A DNA stretch of 64,000 nucleotides from Altererythrobacter sp. (lineage in GTDB: Bacteria > Pseudomonadota > Alphaproteobacteria > Sphingomonadales > Sphingomonadaceae), in the NCBI GenBank assembly GCA_017308255.1, contig JAFKFN010000010.1, forward strand, positions 1-64,000, given 5' to 3'. Within the stretch, counting starts at the first letter, position 1. Every line of letters starts with the position of its first letter. The notes below the pieces were generated by a model. The model had not been told where the DNA came from. It ran no database searches and saw nothing but the letters and a program-made list of their open reading frames with translations. Positions 50,809 to 59,556 of the stretch are shown here, in pieces. Both the position numbers and the translations under genes were made by a program.

Positions 50809-51888
50809 ATGAGCCGCATCTATCTGGATCACGCGGCCAGTGCGCCGCTGCGCCCCGAAGCGCGAGAGGCGATGCTGCGCGGGTTCGGTATCTGGGCCAA
50901 TCCATCGAGCCCGCATGCCGAAGGCCGCGCCGCGCGCCATGCGCTGGAAGATGCCCGCGAGCGCGTGAAGGCGGCGCTCGGCTGGGACGGCGAGGTGATC
51001 TTCACGTCGGGCGCGAGCGAGGCGCTGGCCATCGGCCTGGGGCGCGCCAGGGCGGAACGCCGGCTGGTTTCGGCCGTGGAGCATGATGCCGTGTTCCGCG
51101 CTGCGCCGGACGCGCAAATCCTGCCGATCGCGGCCGACGAGAGCGGCCTCGCACGCGTCGATCCTGCTGCGCTCGATGCCGCGCTGGCGCAGCCGGGCCG
51201 CGCCGTGGTGGGCGTGCAGTCGATCAATTCCGAAACCGGCACCGTGCTGCTGCCCCACCAGGACGGCACGATCGCGGCGAAAGTGAGGGAGGCAGGCGGG
51301 CTGTTCCTCGCCGATTGCTCGCAATCCGCCGGGAAACTGCCGCTGCCGGACGCCGATATGATCGTCGTCTCGGCCCATAAGGCGGGCGGTCCGATCGGCA
51401 TCGGTGCCTTGCTGGTCAAGGATCTGGCCATGCTCGAACCGAGCGGGGGGCAAGAACGCGGCTATCGCGCCGGCACGGAGAACCTGCCGGGCGCGTTGGG
51501 TTTCGCCGCGGCGCTGGAAGCCGGCGGCATCGAAACCTGGCCGACTAGCTATCCCGAACGCTTCGAGTTCAAGGACCTGCTGCTCCAGGCCGGCGGCCGC
51601 GTGCTTCGGCCGGGGCCGCAATGCTCGCACATCGTCGCCGTTGCCTCCGACCGCCTCAGCGCGGCGGCCGCGCTGATCCGTTTCGATGGCCTAGGTTTCG
51701 CGATCTCGGCCGGTAGCGCCTGCTCGTCAGGCACGCTCAAGCCCAGCCGCTCACTGCTGGCTTTCGGAATCGATCCGGCCGTGGCCTCGCGCACCGTGCG
51801 GGTAAGCATAGGCTGGACGACGACGCCGGCGGACCTTCAGGCCTTCGCCGACGCCTGGGCGGAGGTCGCTTCCGGAGACGGCCGCTGA
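50809..51888 (+). CDS. Cysteine desulfurase, NifS/IscS-like, copy 1
   Basis: PLP enzyme of 359 aa that removes sulfur from cysteine as an enzyme-bound persulfide. PLP lysine Lys191 in VSAHKAGGP, ring-stacking His in SAVEHDAV, and catalytic Cys305 in SAGSACSSG are all present, so it should be active. The short GSACSSG loop resembles the NifS/IscS group rather than SufS. It is followed after 61 bp by a second, diverged desulfurase and then a ferredoxin. No scaffold gene (iscU, sufU) is adjacent. Confidence 0.9.
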   Translation: MSRIYLDHAASAPLRPEAREAMLRGFGIWANPSSPHAEGRAARHALEDARERVKAALGWDGEVIFTSGASEALAIGLGRARAERRLVSAVEHDAVFRAAPDAQILPIAADESGLARVDPAALDAALAQPGRAVVGVQSINSETGTVLLPHQDGTIAAKVREAGGLFLADCSQSAGKLPLPDADMIVVSAHKAGGPIGIGALLVKDLAMLEPSGGQERGYRAGTENLPGALGFAAALEAGGIETWPTSYPERFEFKDLLLQAGGRVLRPGPQCSHIVAVASDRLSAAAALIRFDGLGFAISAGSACSSGTLKPSRSLLAFGIDPAVASRTVRVSIGWTTTPADLQAFADAWAEVASGDGR

Positions 51889-51949
51889 GGCCGGCGTGGG
51901 AAGCGACTTGTCTTCGACAAACACCGGGCGAAAGGGCTAGAGCCGCCCG

Positions 51950-53035
51950 GTGATCTATCTCGATTACCAAGCCACGACCCCGCTCGCGCCCGAAGCGCGC
52001 GAGGCGATGCTGCGCTGGCTCGACGGGCCGGACGGAACCGGCTTCGGCAACCCGCACAGCGCGCACCGGCTGGGCCGGCGGGCCGAAGCTGCGGTGGAAC
52101 TGGCGCGTGACCAGGTCGCGGCGCTGTTCCCGCCGGGCGGCAGGGTGATCTTCACCGGCAGCGCGACCGAAGCGATCAACCTTGCGTTGCGCGGCAGCGA
52201 GCCGGCGCGGGCGGGCAAGCCGCTGGCGATCGGCGCTATCGAGCATTCGGCCGTGCTCGACACCGCGCTCGACCTGCCGGGCGAGACCACCCTTCTGCCG
52301 GTGGATCGGGAGGCGCTTCTCGATCCGCAGGCACCGCTGCCTGAAGGGGTGGGGCTGGTATCGGTCATGCAGGTCAACAACGAGGTCGGCACCGTGCAGC
52401 CGATCGCCGAACTCTATGCCCGGTCAAAGGCAGCGGGGGCCTTGTTCGTCTGCGATGCGGTGCAGGCGGCGGGCAAGATGCCCCTCGCCGAAGCGGACAT
52501 GATCGCCGTGAGCGCGCACAAGTTCCACGGCCCCAAGGGCATCGGCGCACTGTGGATTCGCGACGGGATCGCCCTGCATCCGCTGATCACCGGCGGGGGG
52601 CAGGAGCAGGGCCTTCGATCGGGCACGCTGAGCCCCGCGCTCTGCGCGGGCATGGGCGCGGCGGCGCAGCTGGCCCTGGCGCGTATGGAGCAGGACGCCG
52701 CGCACGTCGCCCTGCTGTGGGACCGCGCACTGGAGCTGTTTTCCGGCTGGCGGCTCAACGGTAGCGCGGACCGCCGCTACAAGGGCAATCTCAACATTCG
52801 CCGCGAGGGTCTCGACGTGGGGCGGCTGATGTCGGACGCGCGAGAGGTGATGTTCTCGGCCGGCAGCGCTTGCGCCAGCGAGAGCGGCAAGCCCAGCCGC
52901 ATCCTGTCCGCCATCGGGCTGACCCAGGCGGAAGCCCGCGGATCGATCCGCCTCGGCTTCGGCCGGTACACCACGCTGTCGGAGCTTGAACAAGCGGCGG
53001 ACATGATTAAGGATGCTGCAGCGCAGCAAGAGTAA
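51950..53035 (+). CDS. Cysteine desulfurase, NifS/IscS-like, copy 2
   Basis: A second desulfurase of 361 aa with MIYLDYQATTPLAPEAREAM, His in GAIEHSAV, Lys191 in VSAHKFHGPKG and Cys308 in SAGSACASESG. It starts with a GTG. The KFHGPKG form is closer to canonical NifS than copy 1. The ferredoxin gene starts 2 bp after its stop. Copy 1 and copy 2 share an architecture and the EAREAML segment and probably arose by an old duplication. Confidence 0.9.
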   Translation: MIYLDYQATTPLAPEAREAMLRWLDGPDGTGFGNPHSAHRLGRRAEAAVELARDQVAALFPPGGRVIFTGSATEAINLALRGSEPARAGKPLAIGAIEHSAVLDTALDLPGETTLLPVDREALLDPQAPLPEGVGLVSVMQVNNEVGTVQPIAELYARSKAAGALFVCDAVQAAGKMPLAEADMIAVSAHKFHGPKGIGALWIRDGIALHPLITGGGQEQGLRSGTLSPALCAGMGAAAQLALARMEQDAAHVALLWDRALELFSGWRLNGSADRRYKGNLNIRREGLDVGRLMSDAREVMFSAGSACASESGKPSRILSAIGLTQAEARGSIRLGFGRYTTLSELEQAADMIKDAAAQQE

Positions 53036-53037
53036 GC

Positions 53038-53370
53038 ATGGTCCGAGTCCTGTTCATCACGCGAGGCGGCGAGAAGGTGGAAGCGGCGGCCGAGCCCGGC
53101 GCGCGCCTGCTGGAAGTGGGCCAGGCCGCCGGAATGCCGCTGGAAGGCACCTGCGAAGGCCAGATGGCCTGTTCCACCTGCCACGTGGTCGTCGCCCCCG
53201 AATGGTTCGACCGGCTGCCCGAAGCAGTGGAGGATGAGGAAGACATGCTCGACCTCGCCGCCGGCGCCTGCCGCACCAGCCGCCTTTCCTGCCAGATCGT
53301 GCTGACTGACGAACTTGACGGCATCGAGGTGCGAATACCCTCGGACAGCCACGATATGCAGCGACGATAG
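53038..53370 (+). CDS. 2Fe-2S ferredoxin, adrenodoxin type
   Basis: Electron carrier of 110 aa. Cluster ligands Cys39, Cys45 and Cys48 in GTCEGQMACSTCHV and Cys85 in SRLSCQI follow the C-x5-C-x2-C-x36-C pattern of vertebrate-type/Isc ferredoxins. Its start lies 2 bp after the second cysteine desulfurase, so it is very likely the reductant used in cluster assembly with these enzymes; a cytochrome P450 role is possible but no P450 is nearby. Confidence 0.94.
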   Translation: MVRVLFITRGGEKVEAAAEPGARLLEVGQAAGMPLEGTCEGQMACSTCHVVVAPEWFDRLPEAVEDEEDMLDLAAGACRTSRLSCQIVLTDELDGIEVRIPSDSHDMQRR

Positions 53371-53390
53371 CGGTATCCCGTGCCTATCTC

Positions 53391-53581
53391 TCGTCATTTT
53401 CGCGAAAGTGGGGATGAAGGAAGGAAATTTTCACGCGGAGACGCGGAGGCGCGGAGGTGTAGCGTCAGGCGGCCAAGCCGCTTTTCTCTCTCACGGCCAG
53501 GTTAGCGATATCGGTGATATTGAAAGGCGGCGTTGCCGCGAACACGGCCTCTCTGCGACTCCGCGTCTCTGCGTGCGAACT
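53391..53581. repeat. Family A remnant next to family C inverted repeat
   Basis: 53391-53418 is a short hairpin TCGTCATTTTCGCGAAAG...GGGGATGA, a reduced family A element. It is followed by family C arms: TCACGCGGAGACGCGGAGGC at 53431-53450 and, inverted, GACTCCGCGTCTCTGCGTGC at 53557-53576. Together with 26943-27219 this is a second place where A and C repeats occur side by side. The whole gap between the ferredoxin gene and parC (53371-53664) holds nothing else visible. Confidence 0.75.
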
Positions 53582-53664
53582 TCTTTCCTATTTTATCCGC
53601 CATTTGTTGAAACCGTCGCTCTCCCGCCTGTCGCCTTGTGCCCGGCGCTGCTAGGGCGGGCGGC

Positions 53665-55950
53665 ATGGTCACCCTTGGAGACGACGAAATCCCGTCCGAC
53701 GGCATCGTGGACGAGCCGTTCGAGAGCGCGCTGGAAGAACGGTATCTGGTCTATGCGCTGTCCACGATCACGGCGCGTTCGCTGCCCGATCTGCGCGATG
53801 GGCTGAAGCCGGTCCACCGCCGCATCTTGTGGGGGATGCGCCAGATGCGGCTCGATCCCGGCAACGCGTTCAAGAAGTGCGCCCGCATCACCGGCGACGT
53901 GATGGGCAAGTACCACCCGCACGGCAACCTGGCGCTCTATGACGCGCTGGTGCGGCTCGCCCAGCCGTTCACGCTGCGCTATCCGCTGGTCGAAGGGCAG
54001 GGGAACTTCGGCAACATCGACGGCGATGGCGCGGCGGCGGAGCGGTACACCGAATGCCGCCTGACGAAGACGGCGATGCAGCTGATGGACGGGCTGGACG
54101 AAGGCACCGTCGATTTCGTCCCCACGTACAACAACGAAGAGGAAGAGCCGGTCGTCTTCCCCGGCCTGTTCCCCAATCTCCTCGCCAATGGCGCCAGCGG
54201 AATCGCGGTGGGCATGGCGACCTCGATCCCCAGCCACAACGCGGCCGAAGTGATCGATGCCGCGCTGGAGCTGATCGACAACCCGCATGTCGAACATGCG
54301 CGGCTTATGGAGCTGTTCCGGGGGCCGGATTTCGCCACCGGCGGTCTGATCGTCGACAGCGCGGAGGCGATCTCGCACGCTTACGAGACGGGGCGTGGCA
54401 GCTTCCGCGTGCGGGCGCGGTTCTTCGCCACGGAGAGCAAGGACGAAGACGATCGCGCGGCCGGGATCGAGCGGCTGGGCGGCGGGCAGTACCAGCTCGT
54501 CGTCTCCGAAATCCCCTACATGGTCCAGAAGGGCAAGCTGATCGAACAGATCGCGCAGCTGATCGCGGACCGCAAGCTGCCGATCCTGGAAGACGTGCGC
54601 GACGAGAGCGACGAGCATGTGCGCATCGTGTTCGTGCCCAAGAGCCGCAACGTCGATCCCGAGCTGCTGAAGGAAAGCCTCTACAAGCTGACCGATCTGG
54701 AGACGCGCCTCTCGCTCAATCTCAACGTGCTCGATGCCAGCCGCACGCCGATGGTCATGGGGCTGCACGAGCTGCTGACGAACTGGCTGGCCCACCAGAT
54801 CGACATCCTCCAGCGGCGGACGCGCCACCGGCTGCGCAAGATCGCCGACCGGCTGGAACTGGTCGCAGGCTATATCATCGCATTCCTCAACCTCGACCGG
54901 GTGATCGAGATCATCCGTACGGAGGACGAGCCCAAGCCGGTGATGATGGCCGAGTTCGAGCTGACCGACCGGCAGGCCGAGGCGATCCTCAACATGCGGC
55001 TGCGCAGCTTGCGCAAGCTGGAGGAAATGGAGCTGCGCAGGGAGCATGACGCGCTGCTGGCCGAACAGGCTGAGCTGGAGAAGCTGCTGGAATCGCCGGC
55101 TCGGCAGCGCACGCGGCTGAAGCGCGACCTGGCGGCGCTGCGCAAGGACTATGCCGAGGATACCGCGCTGGGCCGCCGCCGCACGACGATCGCCGAAGCC
55201 GCGCCCACGGTGGAATTCAGCATGGATGCGATGATCGAGAAGGAACCGGTGACGGTGATCCTCTCGCAGCGCGGCTGGATCCGGGCGGCGAAGGGGCACT
55301 TGCCGCTGGAACAGGACTGGAAGTTCAAAGAAGGCGACGGCCCGGCTTTCGCTGTCCATGCCCAGACCACAGACAAGCTGCTGCTTGCGGCTGACGATGG
55401 ACGCTTCTTCACCCTGGGCGCGGACAAGCTGCCGGGCGCGCGCGGGTTTGGCGAGCCGATCCGCAACACGCTCGACATCGATGCCGGGGCGCAGATCGTG
55501 GCGCTGATCGTGCACAAGCCGGGGACGCAGCTCCTGCTCGCGTCCAGTGTCGGGCGCGGGTTCGCCGCGATCACCGACGAGCTGCTGGCCGAAACGCGCA
55601 AGGGGCGCCAGGTGGCCAACCTGAAAGACAAGGCGCGGCTGGCGGTGGCGCGGCCCATCGCGCCGGAGCACGATCACGTGGCGGTGGTGGGGGAGAACCG
55701 CAAGCTGGTGGTGTTCAGCCTGGAGGAGCTGCCGGTGATGGCGCGCGGGCAGGGGGTGACCTTGCAGCGTTACCGCGACGGCGGCCTGTCCGACGCGACG
55801 ACGTTCACGCTGGAAGAGGGCCTGTCATGGGAGATGGGCGGGGACACCGGCCGCACGCGGACGGAGAAGGACATCCAGATGTGGAAGGTGGCCCGCGGGG
55901 CGGCGGGCCGATTGCCGCCGCAAGGGTTCCCGCGGGATAACCGTTTCTGA
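53665..55950 (+). CDS. parC: DNA topoisomerase IV subunit A
   Basis: Catalytic subunit of topoisomerase IV, which decatenates daughter chromosomes, 761 aa. The active-site tyrosine is Tyr128 in AAERYTECRL, and GKYHPHG, EGQGNFGNIDGD and SGIAVGMATSIPSHN are standard. The C-terminal half has beta-pinwheel blades (VILSQRGWIRAAKG, LLLASSVGRGFA). In the quinolone-determining region Asn88-Leu89 stand where E. coli ParC has Asp79-Ser80, and Asp93 replaces Glu84. Start at the ATG 53665 with AGGGCGGG upstream. Confidence 0.95.
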   Translation: MVTLGDDEIPSDGIVDEPFESALEERYLVYALSTITARSLPDLRDGLKPVHRRILWGMRQMRLDPGNAFKKCARITGDVMGKYHPHGNLALYDALVRLAQPFTLRYPLVEGQGNFGNIDGDGAAAERYTECRLTKTAMQLMDGLDEGTVDFVPTYNNEEEEPVVFPGLFPNLLANGASGIAVGMATSIPSHNAAEVIDAALELIDNPHVEHARLMELFRGPDFATGGLIVDSAEAISHAYETGRGSFRVRARFFATESKDEDDRAAGIERLGGGQYQLVVSEIPYMVQKGKLIEQIAQLIADRKLPILEDVRDESDEHVRIVFVPKSRNVDPELLKESLYKLTDLETRLSLNLNVLDASRTPMVMGLHELLTNWLAHQIDILQRRTRHRLRKIADRLELVAGYIIAFLNLDRVIEIIRTEDEPKPVMMAEFELTDRQAEAILNMRLRSLRKLEEMELRREHDALLAEQAELEKLLESPARQRTRLKRDLAALRKDYAEDTALGRRRTTIAEAAPTVEFSMDAMIEKEPVTVILSQRGWIRAAKGHLPLEQDWKFKEGDGPAFAVHAQTTDKLLLAADDGRFFTLGADKLPGARGFGEPIRNTLDIDAGAQIVALIVHKPGTQLLLASSVGRGFAAITDELLAETRKGRQVANLKDKARLAVARPIAPEHDHVAVVGENRKLVVFSLEELPVMARGQGVTLQRYRDGGLSDATTFTLEEGLSWEMGGDTGRTRTEKDIQMWKVARGAAGRLPPQGFPRDNRF

Positions 55951-55957
55951 GGCGAGC

Positions 55958-55984
55958 GGTCATCCCGGCCGGGCCGGGATGACC
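55958..55984. terminator. Bidirectional hairpin between parC and a convergent gene
   Basis: A 13-bp perfect inverted repeat, GGTCATCCCGGCC and GGCCGGGATGACC, with a single-base nominal loop. The GTCATCCC end recalls family A repeats, so it may be a decayed repeat now acting as a terminator. Confidence 0.6.
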
Positions 55985-55991
55985 GGACTGA

Positions 55992-56522
55992 TCAATCGCC
56001 GCCCTGGCCTTCGGACGAAGTCTGGGCAATGGCCGCTGCCACATCGGCGGCCTTGGCGAGGAAGGTCAGCTTGTCGTTCTGCATGGTCACCTGCTCTTTC
56101 GGCAGGGTGAACTCGCCGCTGGCGAGGGCGACCACGAAGGAATCGCCGCTGATGCTCTTGACCTTGCCGAGAAGCTGGCCGTCGGAGCTGTAGAGATCGG
56201 CATCGGGCACGAAAGCCGTGGCGAGCTGCGCTTCGGCCGCCTGGTTGGCTTCGTTCACCGCCGCTTCAAGCTGGGCCTTGTTCCAGCCGATCGTGGGGCC
56301 GTTGTCGCCTTCGCCGAAGACTTCCGCCGGAAGCGCGGCGGTGAGCGAGCCGGTATTGACGACGACGTTGCCGCCCTGGACCTGCTCGATCGTTCCCACT
56401 TCGGCGCCATCCGGGCCGAAGACCTTGGCGCCCACCGTCACGCCCGCGTTCTGGGCGAGGGCGGGCGCGGAAACCCCGGCGATGGCCAGCGCCGCGGCCG
56501 CGGCGAGAGTTGAAAGCTTCAT
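55992..56522 (-). CDS. Small exported protein with two PRC-barrel-like repeats
   Basis: A 176-aa protein with signal peptide MKLSTLAAAAALAIAGVSAPALAQ. Two similar halves are visible: VFGPDGAEVGTIEQVQGGNVVVNTG and later LYSSDGQLLGKVKSISGDSFVVALA, each a short beta-unit followed by a LPAEVF or LPKEQV turn. This resembles PRC-barrel repeats, but I cannot name the family. The longer upstream frame to 56609 lacks signal character. Convergent with parC. Likely periplasmic; function unknown. Confidence 0.72.
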   Translation of the reverse strand: MKLSTLAAAAALAIAGVSAPALAQNAGVTVGAKVFGPDGAEVGTIEQVQGGNVVVNTGSLTAALPAEVFGEGDNGPTIGWNKAQLEAAVNEANQAAEAQLATAFVPDADLYSSDGQLLGKVKSISGDSFVVALASGEFTLPKEQVTMQNDKLTFLAKAADVAAAIAQTSSEGQGGD

Positions 56523-56754
56523 TGGATACTCCGTTCGTAACAGGTTCGAGCGCCAGGTGGCGCGGGCGTGAAAAGAGCGAACGCGCGCGGGGGGGCGCAT
56601 CGCAGCCAAGAAGCCTACAAGCAGCGGTTCGCACCGTCCGCCGATCTACCCCCCAAAAACGGTCCCTCTTTGGTGTTAAGGTTTTCGCCCTTGCCTCCAA
56701 AGCGCCACCAGTTCCCGATGAACCGGTGCGTGGGTGCGATGAACCGGGCGCCCT

Positions 56755-57948
56755 TCAAGCTCGCGCCGCGAGCCGTTCCGCCAGAAGGGTTTCGACCCTG
56801 TCGCGGCCGGGAAAGCCTTCCGCCACCCAGCGATCTTCCACTTCGCGCAGGATGCGCGCGACTTCCGGGCCGGCGGACACGCCGCGCGCCACGATCTCGC
56901 CTCCCTTGAGCGGAAGACGGGGAATGGCCCAGTTACCCAGCGGCGATACGTCCGCGCCGGCCAGCAGCAGCCGGTCGATCGCTTCCGCGTGCCCCAGGCG
57001 ATAAGCCAGCACACGCGCATCGCCGGGCTCACCCTGGCGCGCGGAGGCGGCGACCAGCCGTTTCTTCTGCGCCGCCGAAAGCCGCAGGCGGGCGGCGACG
57101 GATTCGGCCAGGCGCGGATCGGCGGGAAGCAGCGCGGCGAGGCGGCGCAAGCCATCGGGCGCGATACGCTGGCGCGTTTCCTCCTGGATCAATGCCCGCA
57201 GGGCGGCGATCTCTTCCGCCCCGGCTTCAGGCAGGACGACCGGCAGCACGCCGCGTTCGGCCATGCGCTGCACCGTGTCGGCGGGATCGGGCAGGCCGAG
57301 CAGTGTCAGCAGTTCCCAGCCGACGCGTTCACGGCTGAGCCCCTTGAGCATCGGCGCCAGTTCGGCGCAGGCTTCCTCCGCCTCGGCATCAAGGGCGCTG
57401 CCGAAGCGGGCCTGGAAGCGATAATAGCGCAGGATGCGCAGATGATCCTCGCGGATGCGCTGGCGCGCATCGCCGATGAAGCGCACCCGCCGCGCCGCGA
57501 GATCGCCTAGCCCGCCGAACCAGTCGGCAATCTCCAGCGTCTGCGGATGAGCGTAAAGCGCATTGATCGTGAAATCGCGCCGCGCCGCATCATCGCGCCA
57601 GTCCTGCGCGAAAGCCACGGTGGCGCGGCGGCCATCGGTCGACACGTCCTGCCGCAAGGTCGTGATCTCCACCGGGCCGTCAGGCAGCACGGCGGTAATC
57701 GTGCCGTGATCGTAGCCGGTGGGGACGGAGCGGATGCCCGCCGCCTTGAGCAGGGCCAGCACTTCATCGGGCTGATGCGGGGTGGCCGCGTCGATATCCT
57801 TCACCGCGCCGCCGAGCAGGGTGTCGCGCACCGCGCCGCCGACCCAGCGGATGTTGTCCGCCCCCAGCGCCGCGACCAGGCGGGCGAGATCGGCGCGCCG
57901 GGTCCAGGCGGCTTCGGGCAAGCGAGCCGGCAGATCGCGCTCGCCCAT
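56755..57948 (-). CDS. cca: CCA tRNA nucleotidyltransferase / poly(A) polymerase family
   Basis: Class II nucleotidyltransferase of 397 aa. NIRWVGGAVRDTLLGG, the metal pair in KDIDAATPHQPDEV, GTITAVLPDGPVEITTLR, RRDFTINALY and the RNA-binding segment REDHLRILRYYRFQARFG are the class II signatures. In alphaproteobacteria this single-copy gene maintains the tRNA 3-prime CCA. It follows a NUDIX gene by 171 bp on the same strand. Start at the ATG 57948; the ribosome site is weak. Confidence 0.92.
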   Translation of the reverse strand: MGERDLPARLPEAAWTRRADLARLVAALGADNIRWVGGAVRDTLLGGAVKDIDAATPHQPDEVLALLKAAGIRSVPTGYDHGTITAVLPDGPVEITTLRQDVSTDGRRATVAFAQDWRDDAARRDFTINALYAHPQTLEIADWFGGLGDLAARRVRFIGDARQRIREDHLRILRYYRFQARFGSALDAEAEEACAELAPMLKGLSRERVGWELLTLLGLPDPADTVQRMAERGVLPVVLPEAGAEEIAALRALIQEETRQRIAPDGLRRLAALLPADPRLAESVAARLRLSAAQKKRLVAASARQGEPGDARVLAYRLGHAEAIDRLLLAGADVSPLGNWAIPRLPLKGGEIVARGVSAGPEVARILREVEDRWVAEGFPGRDRVETLLAERLAARA

Positions 57949-57971
57949 CAGTCGGCCGTGCGGGCGGGGGG

Positions 57972-57989
57972 TGTTGACACTGTTGACAC
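57972..57989. repeat. Tandem 9-mer upstream of cca
   Basis: TGTTGACAC occurs twice in direct succession, followed by a degenerate third unit TGTCCTGAC, starting 23 bp upstream of the cca start codon. It could be a regulator-binding array or a chance microrepeat. Confidence 0.5.
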
Positions 57990-58119
57990 TGTCCTGACGC
58001 CAAACGCAGGGTCGCACGGTAGGGACCTGCGCAAGCCCTCTTTTCCGCCCGTTTTCGCGTGGTGATGCAGTCTGGTCATGGGCGGGTGGATGGCACAGTG
58101 CGGCCGGGTAGGACAGCGA

Positions 58120-58713
58120 TCAATGGCCGGACCAGGCCAGCCGGCGCGAGAGATTGGCGATGATCGCGGCGGTGATGCCCCAGATGCGGTGTCCCTGCCA
58201 GTCGATCTCTATGTAAGAGCGCGGATGGCCGCGCCATTCGCCGGTCTTGTGCAGATGGTTGGCGGGATCGAGCAGGAAGCCGAGCGGTGCCTCGAACCAC
58301 GAGGCGACTTCATGCGGATTGGGGGCGAGCGGGATATCCGGCGGCATCAGGCCCAGCACCGGGGTAACGTCATACCCCGTGCCGGTGACGAAGCGATCGC
58401 TCGCCCCGATGACGCAGACTTCGCTGGGGCTGATCGCCAGTTCCTCGTGCGCCTCGCGCAAGGCGGCCTGAACGGCTCCTTCGCCGGGGTCCAGCTTGCC
58501 GCCGGGGAAGGCGATCTGCCCGGGATGGGCGCGCATCGCTTCCGGGCGATGGATCAGGATCACGCCCGGATCGGGGCGATCCGTCACCGCGATCAGTACC
58601 GCCGCGGGCCGGATTTCCGGCGGCGCGAAGCGGGCATCGCTGCGCAAGTCCGCCAGTTCGGCGCCGTGGCCTTCGTCGAACAGCCGCTTGAGGCGATCGA
58701 ACAGCTCGCTCAT
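58120..58713 (-). CDS. NUDIX hydrolase, CoA pyrophosphatase type
   Basis: A 197-aa hydrolase with the NUDIX box GGKLDPGEGAVQAALREAHEEL and, just before it, the coenzyme-A-specific pattern RPEAMRAHPGQIAFPGG seen in NudL/UPF0035 enzymes that split CoA into phosphopantetheine and 3,5-ADP. The ATG at 58713 starts MSELFDRLKRLF; an ATG at 58725 is also in frame. It forms a probable operon with cca and the GNAT gene upstream. Confidence 0.9.
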   Translation of the reverse strand: MSELFDRLKRLFDEGHGAELADLRSDARFAPPEIRPAAVLIAVTDRPDPGVILIHRPEAMRAHPGQIAFPGGKLDPGEGAVQAALREAHEELAISPSEVCVIGASDRFVTGTGYDVTPVLGLMPPDIPLAPNPHEVASWFEAPLGFLLDPANHLHKTGEWRGHPRSYIEIDWQGHRIWGITAAIIANLSRRLAWSGH

Positions 58714-58807
58714 GCGCGAGCGCATGGCAGATGGACGAGGCGGCAACAAGATCGGCCGTGGAGCGCAGGGCACGCGGCGGAGGCGAGAATATTCGCGAGC
58801 GGGCTGT

Positions 58808-59341
58808 CTATCCCAGCCAGGGCCCCAGCGTACCTTCGCGCGGCAGCACGGCGGCGCTGACGCCGCGGATCAGCAGGCGCGCCGGGTCCCACGAGCCGGG
58901 GCAAGTCCAGCCGCGTGGCGCTTCGACGAAGCCGAAGCGGCCGTAATAGGGCGCATCGCCGATCAGCACTTGCGGAAGGGGGCCGTTCCCCTCGCTGCCG
59001 ATCGTCTCGATCGCTGCCGCCTGTGCGGCCATCAGCGCCCGGCCGAAACCCCGGCCCTGCCGATCGGGCAGGATCGCCAGTGGGCCGACCATGATCAGCG
59101 GATAAGCGCGGCCGGCAGGATCGGCCAGGGCCACCGGCCAGGCCTGGATCGTACCCACCAGCACGCCCTGTTCATCGAGCGCGGCGAAGCTGAGCGCCGG
59201 GAGCCAATCGGTGCCCTGGCGGATCGCATAGGCCGTGCGGCCATGGCGATCGGGGCCGAACGCCAGGTCCAGCCCCCGCTCCACCTCGGCCGGATCGATC
59301 GCATCGAGGGGAATCAGAGTCGAGAGCGCGGGGTCGGGCAT
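58808..59341 (-). CDS. GNAT N-acetyltransferase
   Basis: A 177-aa acetyltransferase. VGPLAILPDRQGRGFGRALM is the acetyl-CoA pyrophosphate loop (motif A) and APYYGRFGFVEAP the C-terminal strand pattern of the YhbS-like subfamily. Substrate unknown. It precedes the NUDIX and cca genes on the same strand (94-bp gap). The frame starts 39 bp earlier, but MPDPALSTLIPL is the more likely N-terminus. Confidence 0.85.
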   Translation of the reverse strand: MPDPALSTLIPLDAIDPAEVERGLDLAFGPDRHGRTAYAIRQGTDWLPALSFAALDEQGVLVGTIQAWPVALADPAGRAYPLIMVGPLAILPDRQGRGFGRALMAAQAAAIETIGSEGNGPLPQVLIGDAPYYGRFGFVEAPRGWTCPGSWDPARLLIRGVSAAVLPREGTLGPWLG

Positions 59342-59420
59342 GGGCGGCGCGCCGATAGAGCCGCGCGGGGTAATACGCAATGTAAAGTGCGTGGGTGGTT
59401 ACCTCCACCGGACTCTATTC

Positions 59421-59512
59421 GTCATGGCGAGCGAAGCCGGCCATGGGCCAACCTATCCAGAGCGTTATGTGCGTCGCCCTGGATTGCTTTCGTTTCGCTC
59501 CTCGCAAGGACG
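59421..59512. repeat. Dispersed repeat, family B, diverged copy
   Basis: GTCATGGCGAGCGAAGC on the left and GCTCCTCGCAAGGACG on the right form inverted ends; GGGCCAACCTATCCAGAG inside matches the copy at 38494-38598. It occupies most of the gap between the GNAT gene and the PQQ sugar dehydrogenase. Confidence 0.8.
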
Positions 59513-59556
59513 GAACGATACGACGCCCCCTCCGATAGAGGAGCGAGGTCGAACGA

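Noticed and set aside
53593-55677. 694-codon minus-strand ORF opposite parC
   Set aside because: Antisense shadow of a highly conserved gene with biased third positions.
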